From Mycolicibacterium rutilum (GTDB taxonomy: Bacteria > Actinomycetota > Actinomycetes > Mycobacteriales > Mycobacteriaceae), in contig NZ_LT629971.1 in assembly GCF_900108565.1 (NCBI RefSeq), forward strand, positions 2,418,001 through 2,482,000: a stretch of 64,000 nucleotides of DNA, in the 5' to 3' direction. Below the pieces are notes generated by a model. It had not been told where the DNA came from. It was given only the letters and a program-made list of their open reading frames with translations, and made no database searches. This document shows, one piece after another, positions 26,145 to 34,135 of the stretch; position 1 is the first letter of the stretch, and each line of letters begins with the position of its first letter. A program made the position numbers and the translations under genes.

Positions 26145-27233
26145 ATGCAGACCACGCCCCCTCGTGATCTCTGGAATCCGTCCAATTACCTACTCCGAGT
26201 ACGAGAAATGGTGCGACGAGTCGAGCCATTCTGCGACGGAAGTCTTCTCGAGATATGCCGACGATCGATGGGAACATTTCCGACGTTGGTTGCCCATTTC
26301 GCTGCGGGGCCCGTGCAGGATGGGGGCAACCACCACGATCATCGACTCCCCTACCCATCTCCTGCCCGCGGCGAGTGGTACTTCACGCACGGCAGCACTG
26401 CGCGTGTCATTGAGCACTTGGGATTCGCACCATTGATGATTGGCACCCCTAGCGTTGCGGAGTTGACATCAAACGGCACACTAATTGACTCAAGTCCTTG
26501 GCTATTTGAACGATTCAATATCACGCCGTCAACCAGGGTGATGAATGAAGCGGTCGAGACGCTGACGCAGCTGCCGAAGTCGGATTCGGCCGTCATTGAT
26601 CCCCCCTGGTACGGACATGTCATGGAAGATTGGTTAAGGCGAGCTAGCAGTGCCGTTCACGTTGGAGGTCGAATTGTGGTCCCGCTACTCGGGGAGCTCA
26701 CGCGGCCCAGTGCCAGAGCAGATAGGACGCGGCTACGGAAACTTATGGAATCTATTGGCCAGGTAGAGATCTTTGAACAAGCGATCGTGTATTCCACGCC
26801 GCTCTTCGAATCGAATGCTATGCGGCAGGCTGGAGTGGCATTAGATGGGCCTTGGAGGATTGCTGATATGGCGGTTATCGAGAACGCTCGGCCAATGTCT
26901 CAGCCGCAATCTTTTGCACTTGTAGAGGAATGGCGCGATTACCGCATTGGCGACGACATTATCAGCATTCGGAAGCTCCCTTTCGACAGCGGTAGGTCCC
27001 GCCTCGCGGGGACCGACGGACTTTCCAATGTCCGAACACTCGACAGTGTCAGCCGGCGGCACCCCCTCCTATTTGAAGCCAATTTGTGGAGCAGCCGGAA
27101 TCGGATAGCGACAGTCGATGACTTGGCGTCGGCCCACCGAGCACTTGCATTGCTTAGCTCATCTCGGCCGGCGCCGGGCAGCGATTCTTTTGCTGCGCTG
27201 CTTCGCGATGAGATGCTGGGGGAAGCCGAGTGA
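26145..27233 (+). CDS. DPPW-motif methyltransferase-like protein (putative N6-adenine type)
   Basis: 362 residues from ATG 26145, chosen for a clear AAGGAG site. An ATG 69 bases upstream is possible. The middle reads like a Rossmann methyltransferase: a PLMIGTPSVAEL segment, an acidic strand end in GTLIDSSPW, then the catalytic motif DPPW (152-155) in SAVIDPPWYGHVMEDWL, and the strand GGRIVVPLLGE. DPPW/DPPY is typical of N6-adenine methyltransferases. About 100 C-terminal residues are unassigned. The gene overlaps the metallophosphoesterase by four bases. Base composition is lower in G+C than the host genes. Confidence 0.6.
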   Translation: MQTTPPRDLWNPSNYLLRVREMVRRVEPFCDGSLLEICRRSMGTFPTLVAHFAAGPVQDGGNHHDHRLPYPSPARGEWYFTHGSTARVIEHLGFAPLMIGTPSVAELTSNGTLIDSSPWLFERFNITPSTRVMNEAVETLTQLPKSDSAVIDPPWYGHVMEDWLRRASSAVHVGGRIVVPLLGELTRPSARADRTRLRKLMESIGQVEIFEQAIVYSTPLFESNAMRQAGVALDGPWRIADMAVIENARPMSQPQSFALVEEWRDYRIGDDIISIRKLPFDSGRSRLAGTDGLSNVRTLDSVSRRHPLLFEANLWSSRNRIATVDDLASAHRALALLSSSRPAPGSDSFAALLRDEMLGEAE

Positions 27234-28645
27234 TAATTCTTCGGTACAGCGATTATGAGACTGACACGCTTGAATCACACATTGCGACGTTGGCCGACGG
27301 ACCTGTCTTATGGGGATGGTGGAAGAAGCAACATGAAGGATTCCCGCACGACCTTCTGGAACGGGCAGCGAGGAGCGCGGCGGAGCGCGAAGTCAGAGTA
27401 GGCCTCGTCCATCGTGTTGATGAGAAGTTTGCAGTCGGCATTTGTAGTGAAGTTGTCTATCGCGGGGACGGAGAAGAGTTCGCGTCGCCGAACAAGAGTC
27501 GAACTCCGGAGTACTACCGAGACGAGCGCTGTGCTGCATGGTTCAATTTCAAGGACATAAACATAGTTTCTGAGGATTCGTGGGTCGACGAATTTGGCCC
27601 TGTCCCCAGCGGCGACTCGACGATCTTCGAAGCTCGACGTGCGCGTCCGGCTGATTACCCTGTGCCGGTCGTAGGTGCAACTGCGCAGCACGGCCAATCC
27701 GGGATTCTTCATATATCTGATCTGCATTTCGGGAGCGACCACGGATACTCGCGGCGGGCCGGCCCCACAAATCCTCCAATTCCCTTGGCTGAGAAGATCG
27801 TATCGGCGCTTCCTGTCCGCCCAGCTTGTGTTGTCGTATCAGGGGACCTCACGACCAGGGGTGAGTCGGATGGATTTCTGTCGGCTCGAATCTTTGTAGA
27901 AAAATTAACGGAGCTCCTGGATTTGCAACGCAACGCAGTTGTGCTAATACCAGGGAATCACGATATATTAATCGATGATCCTACCGTAACCCGGGACTTC
28001 AGAAATGAGCAGGCTTTTCGGGATCACCTGCAAATATTTTACGGGGCCGCCACCGAACTAGAGCGGGTGCACGATATCCGTGACGTATCTGGGCGTCACT
28101 ATGTCATTGGCGCTCTAAACTCATCGCGGCCAAGATTGAAGGAAAATATGGACTATGGTTATGTGGGTATAGACCGGAGTGCCCCAGTATTCAAAACGGT
28201 GAGGATTTGTGCAGACCTCGCTCGGTCAGCCACATGGACTGCCGTCGCTTTGCACCATCATGTACTTCCCGGTTCGCACGTCGAGGAACCCGAGAATAAG
28301 CGCCCTGTCAGCATGACTTTGGATGCCGGCGAGATCGTGTCGCTCGCACACACAGAGCGTATAGATGCTGTGTTACACGGACACCAGCATCTGCCTTTTA
28401 TTGGCCAAGTAGCGAGGGTCGCAGAATTTACCCTCGACGGCGCGACCCAGAACACTCCGATATCCCCTGTTACCGTGCTTGGAGCAGGCTCTGCCGGTGT
28501 CCAGCGTCCTCGAATACCGGATCCAGTCGGGTTTAATACCTTCAGTTTCTATAGGCCGTTCGACGTTCCGACAGCAACTCTAGTCGAATGTTTCGGTTAT
28601 CTCGAGCAACGAAATGTTCATCCATTGTGGAGTTTGACTGTGTGA
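27230..28645 (+). CDS. Calcineurin-like metallophosphoesterase with unknown N-terminal domain
   Basis: 471 residues. Residues 1 to about 150 form a separate domain I cannot name (GPVLWGWWKKQHEGFP near the start). The catalytic domain from about 157 has the full set of dimetal motifs: DLH (164-166), GDLT (205-208), GNHD (242-245), HHH (342-344) and HGHQH (383-387). Such enzymes cleave phosphodiesters or phosphomonoesters in nucleotides or nucleic acids. The GTG start overlaps the methyltransferase stop, so the pair is likely one functional unit. It converges on the five-gene - strand operon. Confidence 0.85.
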   Translation: MIILRYSDYETDTLESHIATLADGPVLWGWWKKQHEGFPHDLLERAARSAAEREVRVGLVHRVDEKFAVGICSEVVYRGDGEEFASPNKSRTPEYYRDERCAAWFNFKDINIVSEDSWVDEFGPVPSGDSTIFEARRARPADYPVPVVGATAQHGQSGILHISDLHFGSDHGYSRRAGPTNPPIPLAEKIVSALPVRPACVVVSGDLTTRGESDGFLSARIFVEKLTELLDLQRNAVVLIPGNHDILIDDPTVTRDFRNEQAFRDHLQIFYGAATELERVHDIRDVSGRHYVIGALNSSRPRLKENMDYGYVGIDRSAPVFKTVRICADLARSATWTAVALHHHVLPGSHVEEPENKRPVSMTLDAGEIVSLAHTERIDAVLHGHQHLPFIGQVARVAEFTLDGATQNTPISPVTVLGAGSAGVQRPRIPDPVGFNTFSFYRPFDVPTATLVECFGYLEQRNVHPLWSLTV

Positions 28646-28649
28646 GCCC

Positions 28650-28898
28650 CTAAGTGTCAACGGCCGCCACCGAACCGGCCTCCCGATCTTTCGTCAGGAC
28701 CACAACGTCACAGCAAGTGACGCCACCGAAGGATTGAAGGAGTACTGCGCGATATCCGCAGATCAAAGCGGGCGTACGGCCATTCCGATGTTTTGCGGCA
28801 TCAGTAACGAGACAGCGCTGGGCCTGCGACACCTCGGGTACAGTAAGCGTGCGCGCTCCCCGGGGTCCGCCTTGAAGGTGGTCCAAAGCCAGCACCAT
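28650..28898 (-). CDS. Possible small hypothetical protein
   Basis: 82 residues from an ATG three bases after the stop of the Nudix/kinase gene, on the same strand, so it could be the last gene of the operon. No ribosome site is visible beyond the coupling distance and no domain was recognised. It may be a chance frame in the 256-base space between convergent operons. Confidence 0.2.
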   Translation of the reverse strand: MVLALDHLQGGPRGARTLTVPEVSQAQRCLVTDAAKHRNGRTPALICGYRAVLLQSFGGVTCCDVVVLTKDREAGSVAAVDT

Positions 28899-28901
28899 CG
28901 G

Positions 28902-30434
28902 CTATTCGGCGCTGATTCCCACTTCCTCCAATAACTTGCGAACCTCCGAAAGATATTGATCTTTGTCGGTCCAATTATAAAGAACTGCATCTGCAAGTTT
29001 CAATAAGTGCGGTACATTTGACTCAACCTCAGATTCGCGGAGTGAAGCAAACTTCAAGAAGTCCACGTCAGGGTTCTCGCGCCTTCTGTAGAACTCATAC
29101 GCGATGTCGACGGGAGTCATCACATAGACGATGTTGGTTCTAAGGTCACTAAGCGCTTTCAGGCGCTGGTAAGTACTTACGTGCCTAATTCCATCAACGA
29201 TTACTCGGCCCGCGTCCGTATCGTGGGCCTCCTTGGCCAGCGCTTGCGCAAGTCGGGCAGGGCCGTCAGCGCTGACTATGAAGTCCACCGCCAAGGCTTG
29301 GAAAGTCACCCGGTCAGTTTCGGGCACAGGGGCTACTCCCATCAGTTTTGCGAGTACCTTGCCACTGTTGATTTCGACGTATCCATAACTCTCGCGAAGG
29401 AGCTGGACAGCTTCCGTTTTGCCGCTACCGATTGGCCCGACAACGCACATAATGTGGGGCTGGAGGAACGGCTTTTTGCGGACCACATGAAACGCTGCGC
29501 CCTCAGCGACCAGATGAGGGGCGAATACTCGGAGCGCCAGCTGTGACCAATACTCGAATCGGACGAGGTCTACATTCTCTCCTCGTCTTAGCCATCGCAG
29601 CTGATTGATCGACTTTTCGCCTCGCTGTGGACTGTCCCAGTATGAATCGTCCGACACCTTATACTCGAGCAGCACAGCAAAGTGTCTACGACCAACAGGG
29701 GATGAGTCGTCATTGAGGAGGCCGATCACCCTGATACCTTTGTTCGCTGCTAGCCGTAGCTTGTCAGCTGTCGGAAGCTTCAACTCCTCGTTAAGCTCGC
29801 GAGCCGCGGCTCTTAGTATCCCAGCGTCATCGTCCGCGAAGAGATCGCGATCTTCGGCATTTACATGTCCGCCGAACCCCACGCACCCCAAACCGCGAAG
29901 CATGTCTTCCGTTCGGTTGTAGCTACCTCGCTGGTAACACAAGACCTCATCTCCCCGTGTGACAAGGATATAGGTGAGAACCTGCTTGTGATCGTCATCT
30001 GACTCGGCGAAGGAACGGTCCAGCTCGGTACACGCAGCCCCTCGGAAAAGCGCTGAGTAGTAATCGTCAGCATCCCGCTTTATGCCCTGGAAGCGACCAA
30101 GTCGCTGTAACTCCAGATGGTGGAACACAACGACTCGTTCATTGGACGGCGGTGGGCGCCATGGTTCGCTCTCATAAATGCTATTTGACGTTTCTTTTAG
30201 GAGGTCGCGCACGAAGAATCGCCCCGGAGACGTACGTACAAACGTAGAATCCTCGCCCCGTGTTCTGATATGAACGCTTAACTTAGACTTCAGTGTTTGC
30301 CATGGAGTCCGGCCCGACATAGAATCTGAGAATAGGCCGTTATCGCGTCCGTAGTCATAAATTTCCTTGGCGCTCATCGGCGTTTTGTGATCGCGTATCG
30401 CGATCTCCGCAATGGCCAAGAATTGACTTACCAC
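28902..30434 (-). CDS. HARE-HTH / Nudix hydrolase / P-loop nucleotide kinase fusion protein
   Basis: 510 residues in three domains. Residues 1-78 are a HARE-HTH (TPMSAKEIYDYGRDNGLF, then the FVRTSPGRFFVRDLL wing), a winged helix proposed to sense DNA or its modification. Residues about 100-310 are a Nudix domain of the COG4112 type, with GFGGHVNAEDRDLF and the Nudix box core AARELNEEL (210-218). Residues about 325-505 are a P-loop kinase, with Walker A GPIGSGKT (333-340) and VDGIR (413-417), like UPF0200/NMP-kinase-type proteins. The GTG start overlaps the Dam gene by seven bases. I know of no named protein with this order of domains. Confidence 0.82.
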   Translation of the reverse strand: MVSQFLAIAEIAIRDHKTPMSAKEIYDYGRDNGLFSDSMSGRTPWQTLKSKLSVHIRTRGEDSTFVRTSPGRFFVRDLLKETSNSIYESEPWRPPPSNERVVVFHHLELQRLGRFQGIKRDADDYYSALFRGAACTELDRSFAESDDDHKQVLTYILVTRGDEVLCYQRGSYNRTEDMLRGLGCVGFGGHVNAEDRDLFADDDAGILRAAARELNEELKLPTADKLRLAANKGIRVIGLLNDDSSPVGRRHFAVLLEYKVSDDSYWDSPQRGEKSINQLRWLRRGENVDLVRFEYWSQLALRVFAPHLVAEGAAFHVVRKKPFLQPHIMCVVGPIGSGKTEAVQLLRESYGYVEINSGKVLAKLMGVAPVPETDRVTFQALAVDFIVSADGPARLAQALAKEAHDTDAGRVIVDGIRHVSTYQRLKALSDLRTNIVYVMTPVDIAYEFYRRRENPDVDFLKFASLRESEVESNVPHLLKLADAVLYNWTDKDQYLSEVRKLLEEVGISAE

Positions 30435-31360
30435 CGAAGCCCCCTAGAGCGGGGTGTCGTTTGAAGCAGTTCCATCTTCTGGAGTAAGTTGCTGATGCGC
30501 TGCCTTGTGAATCCTAACGACTTTGATACCAGCAGTAATTCGTCTTGAGGCTTGCGGTACTCGATCTGCGGAGCTAAGTTGGAGTTGCGCTGAATTACGA
30601 AGCCGAAGAATAGGCTCTTATCGTATAGTCTAATCACATCACGATGCGCGGCGTTCGAAACAACAACTCGTCTGCCTCTGCTCGCCGCGCTGTTGCACAA
30701 ATCGGCAAGACGAAGTTGGTCATTCCATCGAAATATCGTCTCGTTGTACCGTAGGAATCCGTTGTTGTTGTGCGTGACGGTGTACGGCGGATCGCAGTAT
30801 ATGAAATCCGCCGGTCCAGACGGCTCAGAGAAAGTCTCTTCGAAGTCTGAGGCGTAGAATTTGGCTCTCTTTAGTGCGATGCTATACGCTCGTAAAGTAG
30901 GTAATGTTGGTAAGGAAGTCTCGGGTTTGCATCCATACGGGACATTAAATTCGCCTCGTGCGTTAACTCGCCATATTCCGCCGAATGCTGTCCGATTTAA
31001 GTAGATCATTCTCGCAGCGATTCTCGCTTTGAGAGCTGGCCGCTCTGCTCGAATCCGGTAGAACGTATCCGCATCGATACGCATGTCACCCAATTCAGCA
31101 AACACTTTGGCCGGGTGGCGAGTCAGCGTCCTATACGTTGATATGAGGGTCCGGTTTGCATCACCGAGCACCGCGCGCTCGGGGCCGGCAGCGAAGTACA
31201 GAGCCGCCCCTCCGGCGAACGGTTCAATCAGCCTTGTAGATGCCGATATATTGTATAGCTGGGCTAAAGATGGCGCTAGCCATTGTTTGCCCCCTGCCCA
31301 TTTGAGCAGTGGCCGCAGCTGTTGTCTAACGTTTGACGCCTTCAGTAGGTGATCTGCCAC
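30428..31360 (-). CDS. Dam-type (D12 class) DNA N6-adenine methyltransferase
   Basis: 310 residues, normal for the class. The AdoMet motifs are KWAGGK (20-25) and EPFAGGAA (46-53). A Dam-like segment NRTAFGGIWRVNARGEFNVPYG follows at about 122-143. The catalytic motif is DPPY (190-193). It methylates adenine in a short DNA site; a GATC specificity cannot be assumed. The GTG start overlaps the HAM1-like gene by 19 bases. No restriction endonuclease is recognisable nearby, although an unrecognised nuclease domain could be hidden in neighbouring proteins. Confidence 0.92.
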   Translation of the reverse strand: MADHLLKASNVRQQLRPLLKWAGGKQWLAPSLAQLYNISASTRLIEPFAGGAALYFAAGPERAVLGDANRTLISTYRTLTRHPAKVFAELGDMRIDADTFYRIRAERPALKARIAARMIYLNRTAFGGIWRVNARGEFNVPYGCKPETSLPTLPTLRAYSIALKRAKFYASDFEETFSEPSGPADFIYCDPPYTVTHNNNGFLRYNETIFRWNDQLRLADLCNSAASRGRRVVVSNAAHRDVIRLYDKSLFFGFVIQRNSNLAPQIEYRKPQDELLLVSKSLGFTRQRISNLLQKMELLQTTPRSRGLRW

Positions 31361-31980
31361 AAATCTGGCTCGTTTGTCCTACGCCACGTCAAGAACGCGA
31401 GCATGGCCTTTGTTGATTGAGACATCTGGATTTTCTTTTCCAGTCCGAATGACTCGACGATTTCAGCGTAAGTCAGTTGGTCCGGATTGTCGCCAGTGGG
31501 AACGAAGACTGTGTCCCAGTAGAAGTCTCGGTCGCCTCGAGGTGCATCGCTGATCGTGCCTTGTGTTTCTCCCTCGAATGTGTACACCTTCATACCGTCA
31601 CAATATGCTACGACCGCTTTCGCTGCAGCTTTTCTCCCAGAAGACCGGGTCTCTTCAATGAAGTTCTCTGCCAACGTATTCCACATGGGTTTAGTCAGTC
31701 CGCCTGGATAGCTGTGGCTACGGTATTCGTCAAAAATCAAGCCTGCATGTTCCACAATGCAGGGCACTTTGAGTTGTGCGTAAGCCTGCTTCACTTCCTC
31801 TGTGACCATCGCCTCGATGCGCACCTCGAGTGTCTCAGGAATTGACAACTCACGTATGCGGAAGTCGAATATGTCGTCGATCGATGAACCGTCCGGTAAT
31901 GTAGCCATTTGCCTAAATGTTACGTTTTCTTCTTGTTTGAATCTGTTAGATGTCACGTAGTTCACGGTGAGCTTAGGCAT
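31342..31980 (-). CDS. HAM1/RdgB-like non-canonical purine NTP pyrophosphatase
   Basis: 212 residues. It matches the ITPA/RdgB fold motif by motif: TSNRFK (10-15, the TxNxxK motif), EHAGL (77-81), YPGG (91-94), FEGETQG (135-141), PRGDRDFYWD (147-156) and TYAEI (170-174). The usual terminal SHR motif reads SQS (187-189), so substrate binding may be changed. Family members hydrolyse ITP, XTP and their deoxy forms to monophosphates. It overlaps the SIR2 gene by eight bases and the Dam gene by 19, inside a tight operon. Confidence 0.78.
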   Translation of the reverse strand: MPKLTVNYVTSNRFKQEENVTFRQMATLPDGSSIDDIFDFRIRELSIPETLEVRIEAMVTEEVKQAYAQLKVPCIVEHAGLIFDEYRSHSYPGGLTKPMWNTLAENFIEETRSSGRKAAAKAVVAYCDGMKVYTFEGETQGTISDAPRGDRDFYWDTVFVPTGDNPDQLTYAEIVESFGLEKKIQMSQSTKAMLAFLTWRRTNEPDLWQITY

Positions 31981-32845
31981 CTGCCAATCCCTCTATAATT
32001 TTTACTGTGTCCTCAGTACGGTGGGACGACCTAATCGGAATGACCTCGATATTTCGCGCCCTAAATAGTTCAGCTTCGAAATCTGAGGGGTCGGCGACAA
32101 CTATATAAGCGCGGCGACCTGTAGCAGCGAGGGGCAGGGGTCCAAACTGATCGTTGACAATTCGAAACAGATAGGACACATTCCAGTCGCGGAAGCTGTA
32201 GCCCAAGAAAAGGATGGCTCTACCAAGAACGTCTGAGAGCAGTCGCTGATCTTCGACCTCGGCAAGTTTTAACCGGCGCTCGTAGTCGGATTCAGAAAGC
32301 ACCATTCGCTCTGGGTTTGATAGGTCTCCGTGAAACTTCACAATTTCAACCGCGTCCGCCACGGTGCCACTTGCTTTCTTTTTCATTGCGGAGGCAATGT
32401 GAGATTCGACCGCCACCGGATATGCCATGCGTCCGTGGAGCCCTAAGCTCCGCTCGATGAAGTCGTCGTAGTTTGTGGTGTAAAATAGATCGCAGTTCGT
32501 TAATTGCGCCAAGGCCGTATGAATCGCGGAGTCGCGTAGCGCCTCATCAGGTGCTCTCATTTCGTTGAGGAACCAGTTTCGAAGCTCGGCTAATTGCTGA
32601 TGACTTTTGATTCGGTAATATTCGAGTATTTGCAGATCGGATCCGCGAACTCGCAGGAGTTCTGGATCCTCGAATCCCATCATGCGCCCCGCCTGGTCTA
32701 CCAGCTCCTTCCAAGAAGGTCCGCGATGTGATTTTCCGTCGGGCGTCTCCCAACTTACCGACATCGAAATGCCGGCTCCGATGAAGGGAATTAGGCGTCC
32801 CTCCTTATATCGCGCTTTAAGGTCGCGGGGTAGCTGACAATTCAT
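31973..32845 (-). CDS. SIR2-like protein (possible NADase effector)
   Basis: 290 residues. The SIR2 motifs are IPFIGAGIS (19-27), the NAD-pocket TTNYDDF (123-129), the catalytic histidine in KFHGD (170-174) and LGYSFRDWN (214-222). This is the SIR2_2 type found in bacterial defence systems, where the domain degrades NAD on infection. It differs from deacetylase sirtuins, which carry zinc cysteines that are absent here. It overlaps the upstream methyltransferase stop by one base (TAATG) and the HAM1-like gene by eight. The effector role is inferred. Confidence 0.85.
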   Translation of the reverse strand: MNCQLPRDLKARYKEGRLIPFIGAGISMSVSWETPDGKSHRGPSWKELVDQAGRMMGFEDPELLRVRGSDLQILEYYRIKSHQQLAELRNWFLNEMRAPDEALRDSAIHTALAQLTNCDLFYTTNYDDFIERSLGLHGRMAYPVAVESHIASAMKKKASGTVADAVEIVKFHGDLSNPERMVLSESDYERRLKLAEVEDQRLLSDVLGRAILFLGYSFRDWNVSYLFRIVNDQFGPLPLAATGRRAYIVVADPSDFEAELFRARNIEVIPIRSSHRTEDTVKIIEGLADA

Positions 32846-33492
32846 TAAGGGCGCCTTGCGACGATGCGTGTCAACGAGTGACTGTGCGCGATGTTGTTGT
32901 TCGGATGTGATTCATGAAGGTCAAGATCGGTGGCGGTGAGCACCGTCCACTTCGCATACAGGGAGACGTAGTAATCATGTGGCTGAAGCGTCGGTCTGAA
33001 ACCCGGGTGTCCTCTGAGGTCTTGGGCACGGTCGTTAAATGTCGCCAATACGTTCCAGCCGCCCGGCCTTGTAGCTGTCTGCATCCGCTGTACTATTAGA
33101 GGAATAACGTCGATGGATAAGCAGTGCAGCAGCCCGTACGCGACGATAAGCCCAAATTCTTTGTCTCCAAGTTCAAATTCGGCGCAATCGGCGTTGACCC
33201 AGTTGACGTTTGAGTCTGGCCACAGTCGTCGAGCATGCTCGAGTGCTGTTTCCGAAATTTCCACACCCGTTACTTGGCACCCTCTTTTCGCAAGCCACGC
33301 TGCATTCGTGCCTTCGCCGCATCCGAGGTCGAGTACTCTGAGATCCTGTAGGTCAGCCTCTTGGGCTAGATTCTCGAGCGCGCTCGCTACACGTGACGGC
33401 CAGAACCGTGGGCAGGCGCGGTAGCCTTCGTCGTACCCGCCTAGGCCTGACGCGCCCGTGGATGACGGCTGATTGCTGCTCGATATGGCCAT
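32845..33492 (-). CDS. Class I SAM-dependent methyltransferase
   Basis: 215 residues from ATG 33492. In-frame starts at 33540 (ATG) and 33552 (GTG) would add up to 20 residues. The AdoMet loop is VLDLGCGEGTNAAW (about 53-66), with the acidic end of strand two in GVEISETAL and a later GLIVAYGLLHCLS. It belongs to the TehB/Methyltransf_25-like small-molecule methyltransferases. It is the first gene of the five-gene operon and lies next to transposon debris. The substrate is unknown; in this context a nucleotide or nucleobase is possible. Confidence 0.8.
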   Translation of the reverse strand: MAISSSNQPSSTGASGLGGYDEGYRACPRFWPSRVASALENLAQEADLQDLRVLDLGCGEGTNAAWLAKRGCQVTGVEISETALEHARRLWPDSNVNWVNADCAEFELGDKEFGLIVAYGLLHCLSIDVIPLIVQRMQTATRPGGWNVLATFNDRAQDLRGHPGFRPTLQPHDYYVSLYAKWTVLTATDLDLHESHPNNNIAHSHSLTRIVARRP

Positions 33493-33619
33493 GGGCTCTT
33501 TTATCACAACCACAGTTGAGTTCGACGGAAGTGCAGGCATGTCTACCAACACTGAGTGGCATTCCGTGTTCTACCCATGCAGGCGCAATTTGAGATCCGC
33601 ACCGGCGGGCCGACTTCGG

Positions 33620-34135
33620 GCCGGCTTTCCCGATGCGGATGTAGAAGCGCAGTAGTTCATCGTCGATGTGGACGTCGCAACGCGAACCGGCGTAGTGCTG
33701 GCCCAGGCTGACCTGTTGCCAGGACACGCAGACCACGCCGTTGGTGGTCACCTTGCGGCTCACCCAATCCGAACCGGTGCGCTCATCGCTGAGGCCCTGC
33801 GCTGGTGGAGGCGCCGATACCACGGTCGCTTGTTGGCCGAAGCGAGAGACCGGGGTCGCCATCTGCAGGGCCTGATGCGGGCGGTCGCTGTTGTAGAACC
33901 TCACCCACTCGTCGAGAGCTTGTTGTGCGACCCGCAGATTGGTGAAAGGTTTGCGGCCGCTGAGGAATTCGGCGCGAAGACTACGGTGAAACCGTTCGAT
34001 CTTGCCGGTCGTGGTCGGACTGCGCGGCTGGGTCAGGATGTGGTCGATGCCGTGCGTGCTCGCGGCAGATCGCGTCGAACAGAACCTCGACCGGAGGGTG
34101 ATTAAACCGGCCAGTGAAGACCTTGCCGTTGTCGG
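33620..34135 (-). pseudogene. IS481-family transposase, C-terminal fragment
   Basis: The reverse strand reads through the C-terminal part of an IS481-type transposase: TTTGKIERFHRSLRAEF (with the catalytic glutamate), then WVRFYNSDRPHQALQMATP and DWVSRKVTTNGVVCVSW. It lacks the N-terminal half. A 4-base insertion (CGTGCGTGCT at 34051-34060, versus CGTGCT in the second copy at 35594-35599) breaks the frame. It ends abruptly at the IS256-type element. The sequence near 33600-33650 is also frameshifted relative to the family. Confidence 0.8.
34032..34135 (+). repeat. Direct repeat (IS481 segment), left copy
   Basis: About 104 bases, repeated at 35576-35674 in the same orientation with two substitutions and two indels. 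The IS256-type element fills the space between the copies. Confidence 0.85.

Noticed and set aside
28650..28898. A confident sixth gene of the defence-like operon
   Set aside because: The 82-residue frame has no recognisable domain; listed only at low confidence.
33353..33904. A 183-residue frame joining IS481 sequence to the 5' part of the methyltransferase gene region
   Set aside because: Only the part above about 33620 is IS481-derived; the rest is antisense to the operon's methyltransferase. Treated as a pseudogene fragment.
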